Source: Bacteroidota bacterium | GTDB taxonomy: Bacteria > Bacteroidota > Rhodothermia > Rhodothermales > Bin80 | Reading direction: 5' to 3' | Assembly (NCBI GenBank): GCA_028873925.1 | Contig: JAPPNA010000094.1 | Span: 1-40,589, forward strand | DNA: 40,589 bases | Shown here: positions 1 to 8,819 of the stretch, one piece after another | How positions within the stretch are numbered: the first letter of the stretch is position 1 | Layout: each line of letters begins with the position of its first letter | The notes under the pieces: generated by a model | Seen by the model: only the letters and a program-made list of their open reading frames with translations | Told to the model about the DNA's origin: nothing | Databases searched by the model: none | Position numbers and translations under genes: made by a program

Positions 1-319
1 GTGGCTGTGCCTCCACGATGGTGAAGTAACCGACTGGAGTGAAGGTGTCAAGCACTTTTTGTTTCTAAAGGGCAGGCCAAGCCGGAACCCAGACCTTAGT
101 GGTCGGGAAGGCCCACATCGCTCGGAAAAAGTGGCCCGCTCCCGGCGGAATGCGCAGAAGCTGCTGGTAGAACAGGCCTAATCCAATCCACATACGCCCC
201 AAATGCATGCCGTGGGTCGCACCGTCTTCAAAGGCGAAACTCGCCGAAAGAAAGTCCTAATGCCACCAATATCCCTGCTCAGACACCCGGATCCGGTCAA
301 GATCACCCTGAAAGCTCAT
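1..319 (-). pseudogene. possible degenerate coding remnant with two in-frame TAG codons
   Basis: Reading leftwards from an ATG at 317-319, one frame stays open to the window edge except for TAG codons at 257-259 and 65-67. A purine-rich GAGGGGG lies about 7 bases before the ATG, and the frame begins about 23 bases after the HAD phosphatase stop, as a third gene of an rfbB-HAD operon would. The middle part reads like protein, with segments such as HGMHLGRMWIGLGLFYQQ and IPPGAGHFFRAMW, and the last part (VLDTFTPVGYFTIVEAQP) continues out of the window. I do not recognise a family. A broken gene is one reading; a chance open frame is the other. Confidence 0.25.
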
Positions 320-342
320 TCTTGTCCCCCTCTGTCCAATCA

Positions 343-1038
343 TCAATGGGTTTTCGGACTAGCACCAAGTACGAGCCGGTAAAACAGGTCGCGGTCGGTG
401 AGATCGTCCAGGAGCACATCCGGTTGATGGGCAGCCAGTTCCACGCGGGACGTAAGACCGGTGGCAACGGCCACCGTGAAGGCTCCGTTGTCCCGACCGC
501 ACTTCACATCCAGGACGGAGTCGCCGATGACCACGACATCTTTGCCGGAAAAAGTATGACCGCTGAAGTGCCGGGCCCGTTCTACGGCAATGGCAGGAAG
601 TTCTGACCGATCCGCGTGGTCGCTGCCGAATGCGCCGAAGGGAAAATACCGGGTCAGATCCACACAGTTGAGTTTTAGATGGGCTGTATGCTGAAGGTTG
701 CCGGTCAACAGGGCAAGTTGAACATCAGCCCGCATGCTCAGTCGGTGCAGCAGTGCCTCAACGCCGGGCAGAATCCGGATGTCACTGGGGGTATAGCAGG
801 CCTGGGCGGCATAATGCTCCAGCGCGATGGGCGTAAGATGGCTGATGGCTTTAGGTCCTAGGCCCGCTTTTTCAAGGGTTTCCTGCACAATCAACGGATC
901 GGTACGGCCCGAGAAACTCACTTCCGCCGTGCTGACGGGCCACCCGCACAACTTTGTGAGCACGGACTCAAAAAGGCGGCGCCCGGCCCCGTGGGAGTGC
1001 AGCAGCGTGCCATCGATGTCAAACAACAGCAGCTTCAC
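343..1038 (-). CDS. HAD-superfamily phosphohydrolase (phosphoglycolate phosphatase-like)
   Basis: A 231-residue haloacid dehalogenase-type phosphatase, probably cytosolic, acting on a small phosphorylated metabolite. Motif I is FDIDGTLL near residues 6-13, with the nucleophile and acid/base Asp of DxDGT. A helical cap domain follows, then motif II (LLTGN) and motif IV (VVIGDSVLDV) with the Mg-binding acidic residues. Length and cap fit the Gph/PGP subfamily, but the substrate cannot be told from sequence. I place the start at GTG 1036-1038, four bases inside the end of the dTDP-glucose dehydratase gene (GTGA overlap), because motif I then sits at the N-terminus as usual. A longer in-frame extension upstream would merely overlap rfbB. 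The overlap indicates translational coupling with rfbB. Confidence 0.85.
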   Translation of the reverse strand: MKLLLFDIDGTLLHSHGAGRRLFESVLTKLCGWPVSTAEVSFSGRTDPLIVQETLEKAGLGPKAISHLTPIALEHYAAQACYTPSDIRILPGVEALLHRLSMRADVQLALLTGNLQHTAHLKLNCVDLTRYFPFGAFGSDHADRSELPAIAVERARHFSGHTFSGKDVVVIGDSVLDVKCGRDNGAFTVAVATGLTSRVELAAHQPDVLLDDLTDRDLFYRLVLGASPKTH

Positions 1039-2120
1039 AGGCTGTACTGCTCGTTCAGGTAATTGCGGTAGGACTGATCGGCCACCGCATCCAGCCAGTC
1101 CCTGTTGGAAAGATACCAGGCAATGGTTGCGCGCAGGCCCCTTTCGATCGAATAGGAAGGGTGCCACGCAAGTTCACGGCGGATCCGCGATGCATCCACG
1201 GCATACCTGAAATCATGCCCCGGCCGGTCTGCCACAAAGGTGATCAGGTCAAGCGAGGTGCCTTCGGGTTGGTCCAGAGCTTCATCCACCAGAGTAAGCA
1301 GCATCCTGACCAGGGCCAGATTGGTGAGCTCGCTGGCACCTCCGATAAGGTAGGTGTCTCCGATCCGGCCTTTGTGCAGTATCAGGTCCAGGGCCGCGCA
1401 ATGATCGTGCACATGCAGCCAGTCTCGAATGTTCGCTCCTGTTCCGTACACAGGCACCTGCTGGCGGTTGAGTGCCCGGAGTATCGTGAGCGGGATAAGC
1501 TTTTCCGGGAATTGAAACGGACCGTAATTGTTTGAACAGTTGGAAATCACAGCGGGCAGCCCGTATGTGTTCGCGTAGGCGCGTACGAAGTGGTCCGCAG
1601 CCGCCTTGGAGGCCGAATAGGGAGACCGTGGCGCATAGGGTGTGTCCGGGCGGAACACGCCCTCATGTCCCAGACTTCCGAAAACCTCATCGGTGGAAAC
1701 ATGCACAAATCGGACCTGATTTGGCGATGACATGGCTGACCGCCAGGCGGCTCGGGCCTCCTCAAGCAGCGCTACCGTGCCGTTGATGTTGGTTTGGACA
1801 AATCCCAGCGGGCTGCGAATGGAGCGGTCCACATGGCTTTCCGCGGCGAAATGGACGACGCTGGTAAAGTGGTATTGCGCAAACAGCGACCGGACCAGGG
1901 CCGGATCCGTAATGCTTCCGTGGACAAAGGTGTAGTTGCCGGAATGCTGCACCTCCCGCAGATTCATCAGGTTGCCTGCATAGGTCAGCGCGTCCAGATT
2001 CACAAAATGCACATTGGGATACAACGGCACCATACGCAGCAGGAAATTGGCACCGATGAATCCGGCCCCGCCGGTAACCAGTACGCCGGCGGGCCGGTGT
2101 TCAGTGGAGAGTTCCGTCAT
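1035..2120 (-). CDS. rfbB: dTDP-glucose 4,6-dehydratase
   Basis: A 361-residue extended short-chain dehydrogenase that converts dTDP-glucose to dTDP-4-keto-6-deoxyglucose, the second step toward dTDP-rhamnose and related deoxysugars. The NAD-binding GGAGFIG motif is at residues 17-23. The RfbB-specific STDEV motif (Asp144, Glu145) and the catalytic YxxxK (Tyr168, Lys172) are present, and the NIRDWLHVHDHC segment is typical of this enzyme rather than of UDP-glucose epimerases. The start is ATG 2118-2120. It is divergent from the M16 peptidase gene and overlaps the downstream HAD gene by four bases. The usual partners rfbA, rfbC and rfbD are not in the window, so the final sugar is unknown. Confidence 0.93.
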   Translation of the reverse strand: MTELSTEHRPAGVLVTGGAGFIGANFLLRMVPLYPNVHFVNLDALTYAGNLMNLREVQHSGNYTFVHGSITDPALVRSLFAQYHFTSVVHFAAESHVDRSIRSPLGFVQTNINGTVALLEEARAAWRSAMSSPNQVRFVHVSTDEVFGSLGHEGVFRPDTPYAPRSPYSASKAAADHFVRAYANTYGLPAVISNCSNNYGPFQFPEKLIPLTILRALNRQQVPVYGTGANIRDWLHVHDHCAALDLILHKGRIGDTYLIGGASELTNLALVRMLLTLVDEALDQPEGTSLDLITFVADRPGHDFRYAVDASRIRRELAWHPSYSIERGLRATIAWYLSNRDWLDAVADQSYRNYLNEQYSL

Positions 2121-2192
2121 GCCTGCGCTAACGCCTGACCCAGATCATTGATGCACTTGGGCCGTATATTGCCGCTCGCTGAGACCGCATTG

Positions 2193-3482
2193 ATGTCATC
2201 ATTCCGCGCGTTTACCTTTGAGGAATCCATAGGGGGTATTGAGGCCTGGCACCTTGATTTCAACGGTCTGCGCGTGCTGATTGCCCCCCAGACCATTGCG
2301 CCGGTGGCAACGGTCAACATTACATACCTGGTTGGCAGCGGCGATGAGCAGAAAGGCCATACGGGGGCTACTCACTATCTGGAGCATCTGCTTTTCAAAG
2401 GGACCCGGCGTTTCAACCGTGCCGCCGGCACGGATCTGACGCGGCTGCTGCAGCGCGTGGGGGCCTCCATTAACGCGACCACTTCCATGGATCGCACTAA
2501 CTATTATGCCACCTTGCCGGTACGCTATCTTGAGCTGGCGTTGGAGATAGAAGCCGATCGCATGCGGAATGCTGTCCTCGCTGAAGAGGACATGGAAGCG
2601 GAGCGCACCGTAATTCTCAATGAGCTGGACGGTCTGCTGAATGATCCGATGTACAAGCTGTTTCGCAGGGTCTGGAGTGCGGTATTCACTACGCACCCCT
2701 ACCACCATCCGGTAATCGGCTGGCGCGAAGATGTGGCGCAGGTGAGCCGCCGCGCGCTGAAGCTGTTTTACGACCGGTACTACTGGCCGGCCAATGCAAC
2801 GCTGACGATGGTCGGGGCGGTCGAATCCGACCGGGTACTGCCGCTGGTTAGGCAGTATTTTGGCTCCATTCCCTCAGGGTTTGACGAGGCGGAACGCCCC
2901 CGGATGTCGGAGCCCCTCCAGGAAAGCGAGCGCCGCGTTTCCATGAAGGCTCCAATGAATCTGTCGGTGCAGATTATGGCCTATCGGGCATGCGAGGCAC
3001 TGCATAAGGACGCGCCGGCTCTCGTGATGTTGGGGCGCATTCTGGCATCCGGCAGGAACAGCCGGCTGTGGGGCAGGCTTACCGACACCGGCCTGGCCGC
3101 CCAGGTCAATGCCGGCTTTATGCCGTTGCGTGACCCTGGCATCTTCTCGGTGATGGCGGTACTGGTGCCTGGTCGCAGTCACGAGGAAATTGAAGCCGCA
3201 ATAGAGGAATCAATCCGTGCCATCCAGATGAGCGGACCGACGGAGGTGGAAATGGCCCGCGCCAAAGCCCAACTCATCGCTCACGAGGCCTTTGCCCGTG
3301 ACGGTTCCTACGGCGTGGCCAGCGGTTTGAATGAGTCCATTGCCATGGGTGCCTGGCAGCTCTTCACCACAGGTCGTCAACGCCTTGAGGAGGTCACCTG
3401 CGAGGATGTGCAGCGCGTGGCCCGTGAATTCCTGCAACCGCAGTACCGCACGGTAGGCTGGCTCAGTCCGGCGGATTCATGA
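2193..3482 (+). CDS. M16 family zinc metallopeptidase, catalytic subunit
   Basis: A 429-residue pitrilysin/mitochondrial-processing-peptidase-like protein. The inverted zinc motif HYLEH lies at residues 61-65, and the likely third zinc ligand is the Glu of VILNEL near residue 144. The following segment FKGT is typical of the M16B subfamily. The C-terminal half is the non-catalytic repeat. There is no convincing signal peptide, so it may be cytoplasmic, although many Bacteroidota homologues work in the envelope. I chose ATG 2193. An in-frame ATG at 2148 would add 15 residues that do not resemble the family. Its stop overlaps the start of a second M16 protein (ATGA), and the two should form a heterodimer. 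Confidence 0.9.
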   Translation: MSSFRAFTFEESIGGIEAWHLDFNGLRVLIAPQTIAPVATVNITYLVGSGDEQKGHTGATHYLEHLLFKGTRRFNRAAGTDLTRLLQRVGASINATTSMDRTNYYATLPVRYLELALEIEADRMRNAVLAEEDMEAERTVILNELDGLLNDPMYKLFRRVWSAVFTTHPYHHPVIGWREDVAQVSRRALKLFYDRYYWPANATLTMVGAVESDRVLPLVRQYFGSIPSGFDEAERPRMSEPLQESERRVSMKAPMNLSVQIMAYRACEALHKDAPALVMLGRILASGRNSRLWGRLTDTGLAAQVNAGFMPLRDPGIFSVMAVLVPGRSHEEIEAAIEESIRAIQMSGPTEVEMARAKAQLIAHEAFARDGSYGVASGLNESIAMGAWQLFTTGRQRLEEVTCEDVQRVAREFLQPQYRTVGWLSPADS

Positions 3483-4756
3483 ATTCTCTTGGCATATCCG
3501 AGCGTGTTCAGCGGCAGCAGGTCGGACCCTGCAGTCTGCTCACCCTGTCGGTCTCGGTTCCTGCGGTGGTACGCTGGTATGGGTCATTTGCCAGTAATCC
3601 CGACCTGGAATGCGGAGACGAACTGACGCAGGTTGTGCTCGCTTCGCTGATGGACAAAGGCACCCGGCACCGGGATCGTTTTGAGCTGTCAGATGAATTG
3701 GAGCGCCGAGGTGCAGGCATCAGCGTGGGATCGGCCGGGACGCGCATTGAATTCCGGGGACGTGCCATGATGCACGATTTTGCAGACGTAATGGCACTTA
3801 CGGCGGAAATTCTCCGTGAACCGTCGCTGGACGAACAGGAATTTGAGAAAGTGATAGGACGGGTGCGGGCATCGGTGGAGCAGGCGCGTGATTCCACGGC
3901 ACTCCAGGCGGACGGGGCACTGTGTCGCCGGCTGTTCAGCCGGAGGCATCCGTCTCACATCCGTTCCGTTGAGGAAGTGCTGGCGGACCTGAACGCCATG
4001 TCCGTAGATACGGTGCGATCCTACTATCAGAAGCATGTGGGCGCGAATGACCTGATTGTGGCCATCACGGGTGATATTGACAATGTGGACACGGAAAAGG
4101 CGGTTGCTGCGGCAGTTGCGGGCTGGGTGCCGCATGAAGCCAAACGCACGCATGAGATGGCATCGCCTCCAGGCGCACCCGGCATGGACCGCATACCGAT
4201 GGACCATAAACCGGCGCTGGATGTCCGCCTGGGACACGCGGTGCCGGTGGCCCGCAGGGATCCGGCATGGCTGCCGCTCCATATGGGGACATTTATCTTG
4301 GGTGGCAATTTTTCGGCCCGTTTGATGCGGCATATTCGTGATGAGTTAGGATTGACTTACGGCATCAGTGCACGTCTGAGGGGCATGCAGGGCAGTATGC
4401 AGGGGTACTTTTCCACGCAGATGTCGCTTAGCAGAGAAAACCTGGAGCGTGGCCTTGCGGCTACGCGACAGTTGATTCAGGCATATGTCAGCGAGGGATG
4501 CTCAGAAGCGGAGCTGAGCGAAACGAAAACCACGGTGGTCGGGGCGTATCAGGTCAGTCTGTCCACGACAGCCGCACTGGCCGCCCGACTGCACAATAAT
4601 CGCGTGCACGGGTTTGCACCGGATGCCATAGATGCCTTTGTTGAAGAGGTTGCAGCATTAACGCGTACCCAGGTCAACGACGCGGTGTCCCGACTGATCA
4701 GGCCTGAAGGGCTGCACACCGTGATTGCCGGCAGTCTGGATGGTCCCGGCAGCTGA
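3479..4756 (+). CDS. M16 family protein, non-catalytic partner subunit
   Basis: A 425-residue M16 homologue that follows the active subunit with an ATGA overlap. The position where HxxEH would sit reads SLMDKGTRHRDRFELSDEL, with no histidine pair, so this subunit cannot bind the catalytic zinc. Family features of the M16 C domain are kept, for example the glycine-rich LGGNFSARLMRHIRDELGLTYGI stretch (about residues 276-298) that shapes the substrate cleft. An active chain next to an inactive chain is the standard arrangement of bacterial M16B heterodimers. The substrate is unknown. Confidence 0.87.
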   Translation: MNSLGISERVQRQQVGPCSLLTLSVSVPAVVRWYGSFASNPDLECGDELTQVVLASLMDKGTRHRDRFELSDELERRGAGISVGSAGTRIEFRGRAMMHDFADVMALTAEILREPSLDEQEFEKVIGRVRASVEQARDSTALQADGALCRRLFSRRHPSHIRSVEEVLADLNAMSVDTVRSYYQKHVGANDLIVAITGDIDNVDTEKAVAAAVAGWVPHEAKRTHEMASPPGAPGMDRIPMDHKPALDVRLGHAVPVARRDPAWLPLHMGTFILGGNFSARLMRHIRDELGLTYGISARLRGMQGSMQGYFSTQMSLSRENLERGLAATRQLIQAYVSEGCSEAELSETKTTVVGAYQVSLSTTAALAARLHNNRVHGFAPDAIDAFVEEVAALTRTQVNDAVSRLIRPEGLHTVIAGSLDGPGS

Positions 4757-4776
4757 AAGCGCGCCATCCCGGGCGG

Positions 4777-4962
4777 TCACTCGGTTGGCAAAATGACGGC
4801 CGCGGCCACATAGATCAGCAGTAGCGGCACAAATAACGTAAACAGCGCCAGCCCGCCGTAGATAAGCCGAAGCAGCTGCGGGTTAATGCCGTAATGTGCG
4901 GCAAATCCACCCAGAACGCCCGCTACCCATTTGTCATCAGTGGATCGGGTATGTGAAGTCAT
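4777..4962 (-). CDS. PspC-domain small membrane protein
   Basis: A 61-residue protein that is almost entirely a PspC domain: a basic start, VAGVLGGFAAHYGINPQLLRLIYGG, then a strongly hydrophobic segment ending in AAVILPTE. PspC proteins are inner-membrane proteins linked to the phage-shock response in enterobacteria, but stand-alone copies in this lineage have no assigned role. ATG 4960-4962 is taken as the start; an upstream TTG at 4981-4983 would add seven residues. It runs convergent to the M16 pair, 20 bases from its end. Confidence 0.75.
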   Translation of the reverse strand: MTSHTRSTDDKWVAGVLGGFAAHYGINPQLLRLIYGGLALFTLFVPLLLIYVAAAVILPTE

Positions 4963-5058
4963 AAGGTCAGCTGTTGATGTCAAAAAAGCATCGGAACGGC
5001 AGCACGATGCGTAGGTTAGTATCGTACGACGCGCAGAGGTGAATCCGACTATCCACGG

Positions 5059-5682
5059 TCACAATTCCTTGTCCGGGTTACGCATGGACAGCGCCAATAT
5101 GATATAGATAACCGGTCCCAGGAACCCACCGCTCAGGATCGTCGTGGCGGCAAAGCCTATCCGGATCAGGGCCACTTCAATATCCATCCGTTCGGCCAAT
5201 CCGCCACAAACCCCAAAAACCCATTTCTCCCTCTTAGATTTGTACAGGCCCGGGCGCCGTAACGTGTACGAGCCGATGGAATCGCGGTCCGGGGTGGCCG
5301 CTACGGGCTTGGCTTGCGCACGCTGACGTGCTTTTTTTCGGGCGCGTGCGATGCGTTTGCCGGACTTCCGCCGCTTAGCTTTCTTTCTTCCCGACATCCC
5401 GGTCAGCAGGGCCAATGCGCCTCCGGTTACAGCCAGGAAGGTTAGCAGGCCCCCGGAAAAGCCGGATCCGAATGCCGTGCCCAATACATGGAGCATGCCC
5501 AGGCACAGCAGAGCCAGCCCTGCGATGGTTGAGAAATTGACCGGGGAGGGTGGCTTGACCACATCTTCCTCGAACAGGACCTCCTCAATTTCGCGATCCG
5601 TCAGCAGGTCCAGTTCGTCCGAGTCGCCGGCATACCAGTCAAGGTCCGCTTCACGGCGGCGCAGTCTAGTGCGTCGGGGCAT
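5059..5682 (-). CDS. PspC-domain membrane protein with acidic N-terminus and basic linker
   Basis: A 207-residue protein in four parts. There is a charged N-terminus rich in Asp and Glu (about 10-45), then two hydrophobic segments (about 50-92, with LALLCLGMLHVLG and LLTFLAVTGGALALL). A highly basic linker of Lys, Arg and Ala follows (about 95-125). The C-terminal PspC domain (about 145-207) contains GVCGGLAERMDIEVALIRIGF and a last transmembrane segment. The start ATG 5680-5682 shares one base with the stop of the cyclo-ligase gene (TGATG), so the two are translationally coupled. The function is not known; the basic linker could contact lipid head groups or nucleic acid. The smaller PspC gene follows 96 bases downstream on the same strand. 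Confidence 0.75.
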   Translation of the reverse strand: MPRRTRLRRREADLDWYAGDSDELDLLTDREIEEVLFEEDVVKPPSPVNFSTIAGLALLCLGMLHVLGTAFGSGFSGGLLTFLAVTGGALALLTGMSGRKKAKRRKSGKRIARARKKARQRAQAKPVAATPDRDSIGSYTLRRPGLYKSKREKWVFGVCGGLAERMDIEVALIRIGFAATTILSGGFLGPVIYIILALSMRNPDKEL

Positions 5683-6254
5683 CAGGCGGCAGGTCGCATT
5701 TCATCGCGCTCGGTGACAATCACATCCATAGATACGTCATGTGGCTCCGTTTTGATACAGGGCACCCTGCATTCGGCAAACATCGGACAGATAAACACGG
5801 CATCAATGCCTGACAGAAACCGGTCATAATAGCCCTTGCCGTATCCGACGCGGTGGCCATGGGCATCCACGCCGAGCGCAGGCACCAGCACGGCATCAAC
5901 CTCGCTCCTGAGCAGTGTCTGACCAGTTACCGGTTCCAGCATCCCCCAGCGGTTTGTCTGCATTTGCGTTTCGGAAGTCCAGACGCGGTGCGCCATTCGC
6001 GGTTCACCGCAGGCGAAGTCCACCACGGGAAGCCCAATGGTACGCCCCAACGCGCGAAGATAGCAAAGGACGGGCCGAATATCCACTTCACGCGCGACCG
6101 AATGGGGCCAGTAGGCATGCACCACATCCGCCGCAGCCAGCTCTGGAAGCTGAGCCAAACGCACGGCAATCCGCCTGCACAACGCCGCGTGCCGGTCGTC
6201 CGACAGGTTTGTCCTGTAGGTTCTGCAGTGTCGGCGCACAGCCGATTTCTCCAT
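5682..6254 (-). CDS. 5-formyltetrahydrofolate cyclo-ligase
   Basis: A 190-residue MTHFS/YgfA-type enzyme that uses ATP to convert 5-formyl-THF to 5,10-methenyl-THF, salvaging a dead-end folate. The diagnostic motif VGYGKGYYDRFL lies near residues 137-148 and gives the phosphate loop and folate contact. The start region (YRTNLSDDRHAAL) matches the substrate-binding helix of the family. Length is normal. It starts divergently from ffh and is followed, with a one-base stop/start overlap, by the larger PspC gene. Confidence 0.88.
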   Translation of the reverse strand: MEKSAVRRHCRTYRTNLSDDRHAALCRRIAVRLAQLPELAAADVVHAYWPHSVAREVDIRPVLCYLRALGRTIGLPVVDFACGEPRMAHRVWTSETQMQTNRWGMLEPVTGQTLLRSEVDAVLVPALGVDAHGHRVGYGKGYYDRFLSGIDAVFICPMFAECRVPCIKTEPHDVSMDVIVTERDEMRPAA

Positions 6255-6358
6255 GGCTTACCTGCGGTTGGATGAAGATTCCGTGCAAAATTCCGGCACA
6301 GGCTGCGGAAATGTGATCATTTGGGCGGGCATGTGCGTTCACTACTGCTGTGAAAACG

Positions 6359-6366
6359 TATATTTG
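6359..6366 (+). promoter_or_regulatory. candidate Bacteroidota-type -7 promoter element upstream of ffh
   Basis: TATATTTG fits the TAnnTTTG -7 consensus used by the primary sigma factor of Bacteroidota and lies about 32 bases before the ffh ATG. I do not see a good TTTG -33 element at the usual spacing; the nearest TTTG, at 6320-6323, is too far away. The call rests on the -7 match and its position in the divergent spacer between the cyclo-ligase gene and ffh. Confidence 0.35.
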
Positions 6367-6398
6367 CCTTTCCGCCTTGAATTTTCGGCAGGACTGAA

Positions 6399-7760
6399 AT
6401 GTTTGAGAACCTTTCCAGCAGGCTTGACCAAGCCATCAAGAGCCTCTCTGGACAGGGCCGTATCACTGAGCTGAATGTGGCCCGGTCGATGGGGGAGATC
6501 CGGCGGGCCTTGCTGGACGCGGATGTTAATTATCAGGTTGCTCGGACGTTTGCGAATCGGATCAGTGAGCAGGCTGTCGGTGAGCGCGTGCTGAAGTCGG
6601 TGAAACCCGGGCAGTTCATTGTAAAGATTGTATACGAAGAGCTCGTCCGACTGTTGGGCGGGCAGGCGGCGGATCTGAAGTTTGCTTCCCGCCCCCCGAC
6701 GGTCATCCTCGTTGCCGGTCTGCAGGGATCAGGAAAGACAACGTTCTGCGCCAAACTGGCGCACCATCTCAAGAAGCAGGGCCGGGTGCCCATGCTGGCT
6801 GCGGCCGATGTGTACCGTCCGGCTGCCGTAGATCAGCTCAAAAAGCTTGCCCACGAAGTGGAGGTACCGGTTTACAGCATCGTTTCTGACGATGGCACTG
6901 TGGTTCAGGACGCGCCGCGGGTGGCTGCGGAGGCAGTGGTCGGGGCCCGCAAGGCGGCACGGGATGTGGTCATTATTGATACGGCGGGCCGACTGCATGT
7001 GGACGAAGCCATGATGTCGGAAGTGGCGCAGATCAAGCGGCAGGTGAAGCCTTCAGAGATCCTGTTTGTAGTTGACAGCATGACCGGTCAGGATGCAGTC
7101 AAGACGGCTAAGGAATTCAACAGGCAACTGAATTTTGACGGGGTGGTCCTGACAAAGTTGGATGGCGACACGCGTGGGGGTGCGGCATTGTCCATTCGCT
7201 CGGTCGTCAATAAGCCGATAAAGTTTGCGTCGACCGGCGAAAAAATCACGCAGTTGACGGCTTTTTATCCGGACCGCATGGCCCGACGCATCCTCGGAAT
7301 GGGGGATGTGCTGACCCTGGTTGAGAAAGCACAGGAGCAGGTTGATGCGACGCAGATGCGGCAGCTGCGCCGCAAAATTCGCCGGGACGAGTTTGATCTG
7401 CAGGACCTGTACGATCAGCTGCAGAAGGTAAGAGCAATGGGGTCGATGAGGGATATGTTGGGCATGGTACCCGGAATGTCCAAACTGTCTGCCGGAATTG
7501 AGGAGTCGGAAGAAGAGGAGGCCACGCGGCACGTTGAAGCGCTGATATTGAGCATGACTCCCCATGAACGCAGGTATCCTCATACGATCAACAGCAGCCG
7601 CCGCCGGCGCATTGCGCGCGGGAGCGGACTTCAGGTGGTCGATGTTAATCAGTTGCTGCGGGATTTCAAAAAGATGCGAAAACTCCTGAAGCGCTTTTCG
7701 CGCGCTTCGGGCAAAGGGCATCGTATGGATTTGGCCTCCATGCGGCAGGCCGCACGCTAA
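6399..7760 (+). CDS. ffh: signal recognition particle protein Ffh
   Basis: A 453-residue SRP GTPase that binds signal sequences of nascent membrane proteins and, with 4.5S RNA and FtsY, targets ribosomes to the translocon. The N-terminal four-helix N domain covers about residues 1-90. The GTPase G domain has P-loop GLQGSGKTT (about 108-116), the DTAGR motif (about 190) and TKLDGD (about 248-253). The C-terminal Met-rich M domain begins around 300, with repeated MGSMRDMLGMVPGM-type methionines and the RNA-binding SRRRRIARGSG segment. The start is ATG 6399 with a weak AGGA upstream. It heads a run with rpsP-rimM-trmD-rplS, a widely conserved gene order. Confidence 0.97.
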   Translation: MFENLSSRLDQAIKSLSGQGRITELNVARSMGEIRRALLDADVNYQVARTFANRISEQAVGERVLKSVKPGQFIVKIVYEELVRLLGGQAADLKFASRPPTVILVAGLQGSGKTTFCAKLAHHLKKQGRVPMLAAADVYRPAAVDQLKKLAHEVEVPVYSIVSDDGTVVQDAPRVAAEAVVGARKAARDVVIIDTAGRLHVDEAMMSEVAQIKRQVKPSEILFVVDSMTGQDAVKTAKEFNRQLNFDGVVLTKLDGDTRGGAALSIRSVVNKPIKFASTGEKITQLTAFYPDRMARRILGMGDVLTLVEKAQEQVDATQMRQLRRKIRRDEFDLQDLYDQLQKVRAMGSMRDMLGMVPGMSKLSAGIEESEEEEATRHVEALILSMTPHERRYPHTINSSRRRRIARGSGLQVVDVNQLLRDFKKMRKLLKRFSRASGKGHRMDLASMRQAAR

Positions 7761-7784
7761 CCCAATAACCAACCGCTTAGACTC

Positions 7785-8249
7785 GTGGTAAAAATCAGAT
7801 TGCGTCGGATGGGCCGAAAAAAGCGGCCCATTTGGGCTGTGGTGGCTGCTGATGCGCGGGCCCCCAGAGATGGCCGCTTCATCGAGGATCTCGGACGCTA
7901 CTATCCGCTGGAAGAGCCCGCCCTCATAGAGCTCAAGGACGACCGCATCATGCACTGGCTGAAGGTCGGTGCCCAGCCCACCGATACGGTCCGCAGTATT
8001 CTCAGTCGGCAGGGACTTATGCTGCAGCTCCATATGCTTCGCAAAGGTCGGAACGCCGAAGAAATTGCGGAGGCCGTGGCCGCCCATCGTCAGCGGCATG
8101 AGGCTAAAGCTCAGGCGGGCATTAAGGTCACCTCCAAGCAGCGCCGGGCCGAAGCCTTGGAGGCGGAGGCCGCCAAAGCGGAAAAAGAACTCAAGGCCCG
8201 ATTGGCTAAGGTTGTAAAGATGGCGGCCGAAAAGGCAGAAGAAGACTAG
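7785..8249 (+). CDS. rpsP: 30S ribosomal protein S16 with C-terminal extension
   Basis: A 154-residue S16. The core (about residues 1-80) begins VKIRLRRMGRKKRP and includes DGRFIEDLGRYYPL, the characteristic S16 body that stabilises the 5' domain of 16S rRNA. The tail of about 70 residues is rich in Ala, Lys and Glu and is likely a single long helix or coiled coil. Such extensions are common in Bacteroidota and absent from E. coli S16. The start is GTG at 7785-7787, giving the canonical VKIRLRR N-terminus. It sits 24 bases after ffh. Confidence 0.95.
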   Translation: MVKIRLRRMGRKKRPIWAVVAADARAPRDGRFIEDLGRYYPLEEPALIELKDDRIMHWLKVGAQPTDTVRSILSRQGLMLQLHMLRKGRNAEEIAEAVAAHRQRHEAKAQAGIKVTSKQRRAEALEAEAAKAEKELKARLAKVVKMAAEKAEED

Positions 8250-8279
8250 GCACTCCCATTACGCACAGGTCAGGAGAAA

Positions 8280-8819
8280 ATGCAGAGGACCGCGGGTACG
8301 GACCTGCTTCTCGTCGGCCGCGTAATCGGGACGCATGGGCTGTGGGGCGAACTAAAGGTTGTATGTGAATCGGACAGTCCGTCCCGGCTTGTGGAATTGG
8401 AGACGGTCTGGTTGGGCAACAGCAGCAGCACCGCGGCTTCGCGTTCCGTGCGCAGTGCCAGATCCCATCGGACCAAGCACGGGATAAGTATTCTGATGCA
8501 GCTGGATGGTGTCCCGGATGTGGACCGGGCCGCTCGGATGCGGGGACTCAAGGTGTATGCCAGGTCGGAGGACCTGCCGCCGCTGGCCTCCGGGGAGTAT
8601 TTTCTGCACGACCTGATAGGAGCGGTGGTTTCCACGGAGGCGGGCACGGTGGTAGGCGAATTGAAGGATATCTGGTCCGCCCCGGCTTCAGACGTGTATG
8701 TGGTGCGGCGCTCGGGGTGCCCGGATGCGCTGATTCCTGCGGTGCCCGCAATTGTCACTTCAGTTGATGCGGCCACCGGGCGCGTGGTAATCCAGGAACT
8801 TGAGGGTCTGCTGGACTGA
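8280..8819 (+). CDS. rimM: ribosome maturation factor RimM
   Basis: A 179-residue assembly factor for the 30S head that binds S19 and assists 16S processing. The N-terminal RimM beta-barrel starts with [18 protein letters not shown]. The C-terminal PRC-barrel begins around residue 100 with [16 protein letters not shown] and ends in the [20 protein letters not shown] segment. An AGGAG sits seven bases before the ATG at 8280, one of the better ribosome binding sites here. The stop shares a base with trmD (TGATG). Confidence 0.94.
   Translation: MQRTAGTDLLLVGRVIGTHGLWGELKVVCESDSPSRLVELETVWLGNSSSTAASRSVRSARSHRTKHGISILMQLDGVPDVDRAARMRGLKVYARSEDLPPLASGEYFLHDLIGAVVSTEAGTVVGELKDIWSAPASDVYVVRRSGCPDALIPAVPAIVTSVDAATGRVVIQELEGLLD

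Noticed and set aside
1-319. The idea that the two TAG codons encode pyrrolysine
   Set aside because: No pyl genes are seen, TAG is an ordinary stop elsewhere in the window (for example trmD and rpsP), and the frame matches no methylamine methyltransferase.
6320-6323. TTTG as the -33 element of the ffh promoter
   Set aside because: It lies 35 bases before the TATATTTG element, whereas the usual spacing is about 19-21.
7053-8099. Open frame of about 350 codons on the minus strand across ffh and rpsP
   Set aside because: It crosses two certain genes on the other strand and shows no family features.
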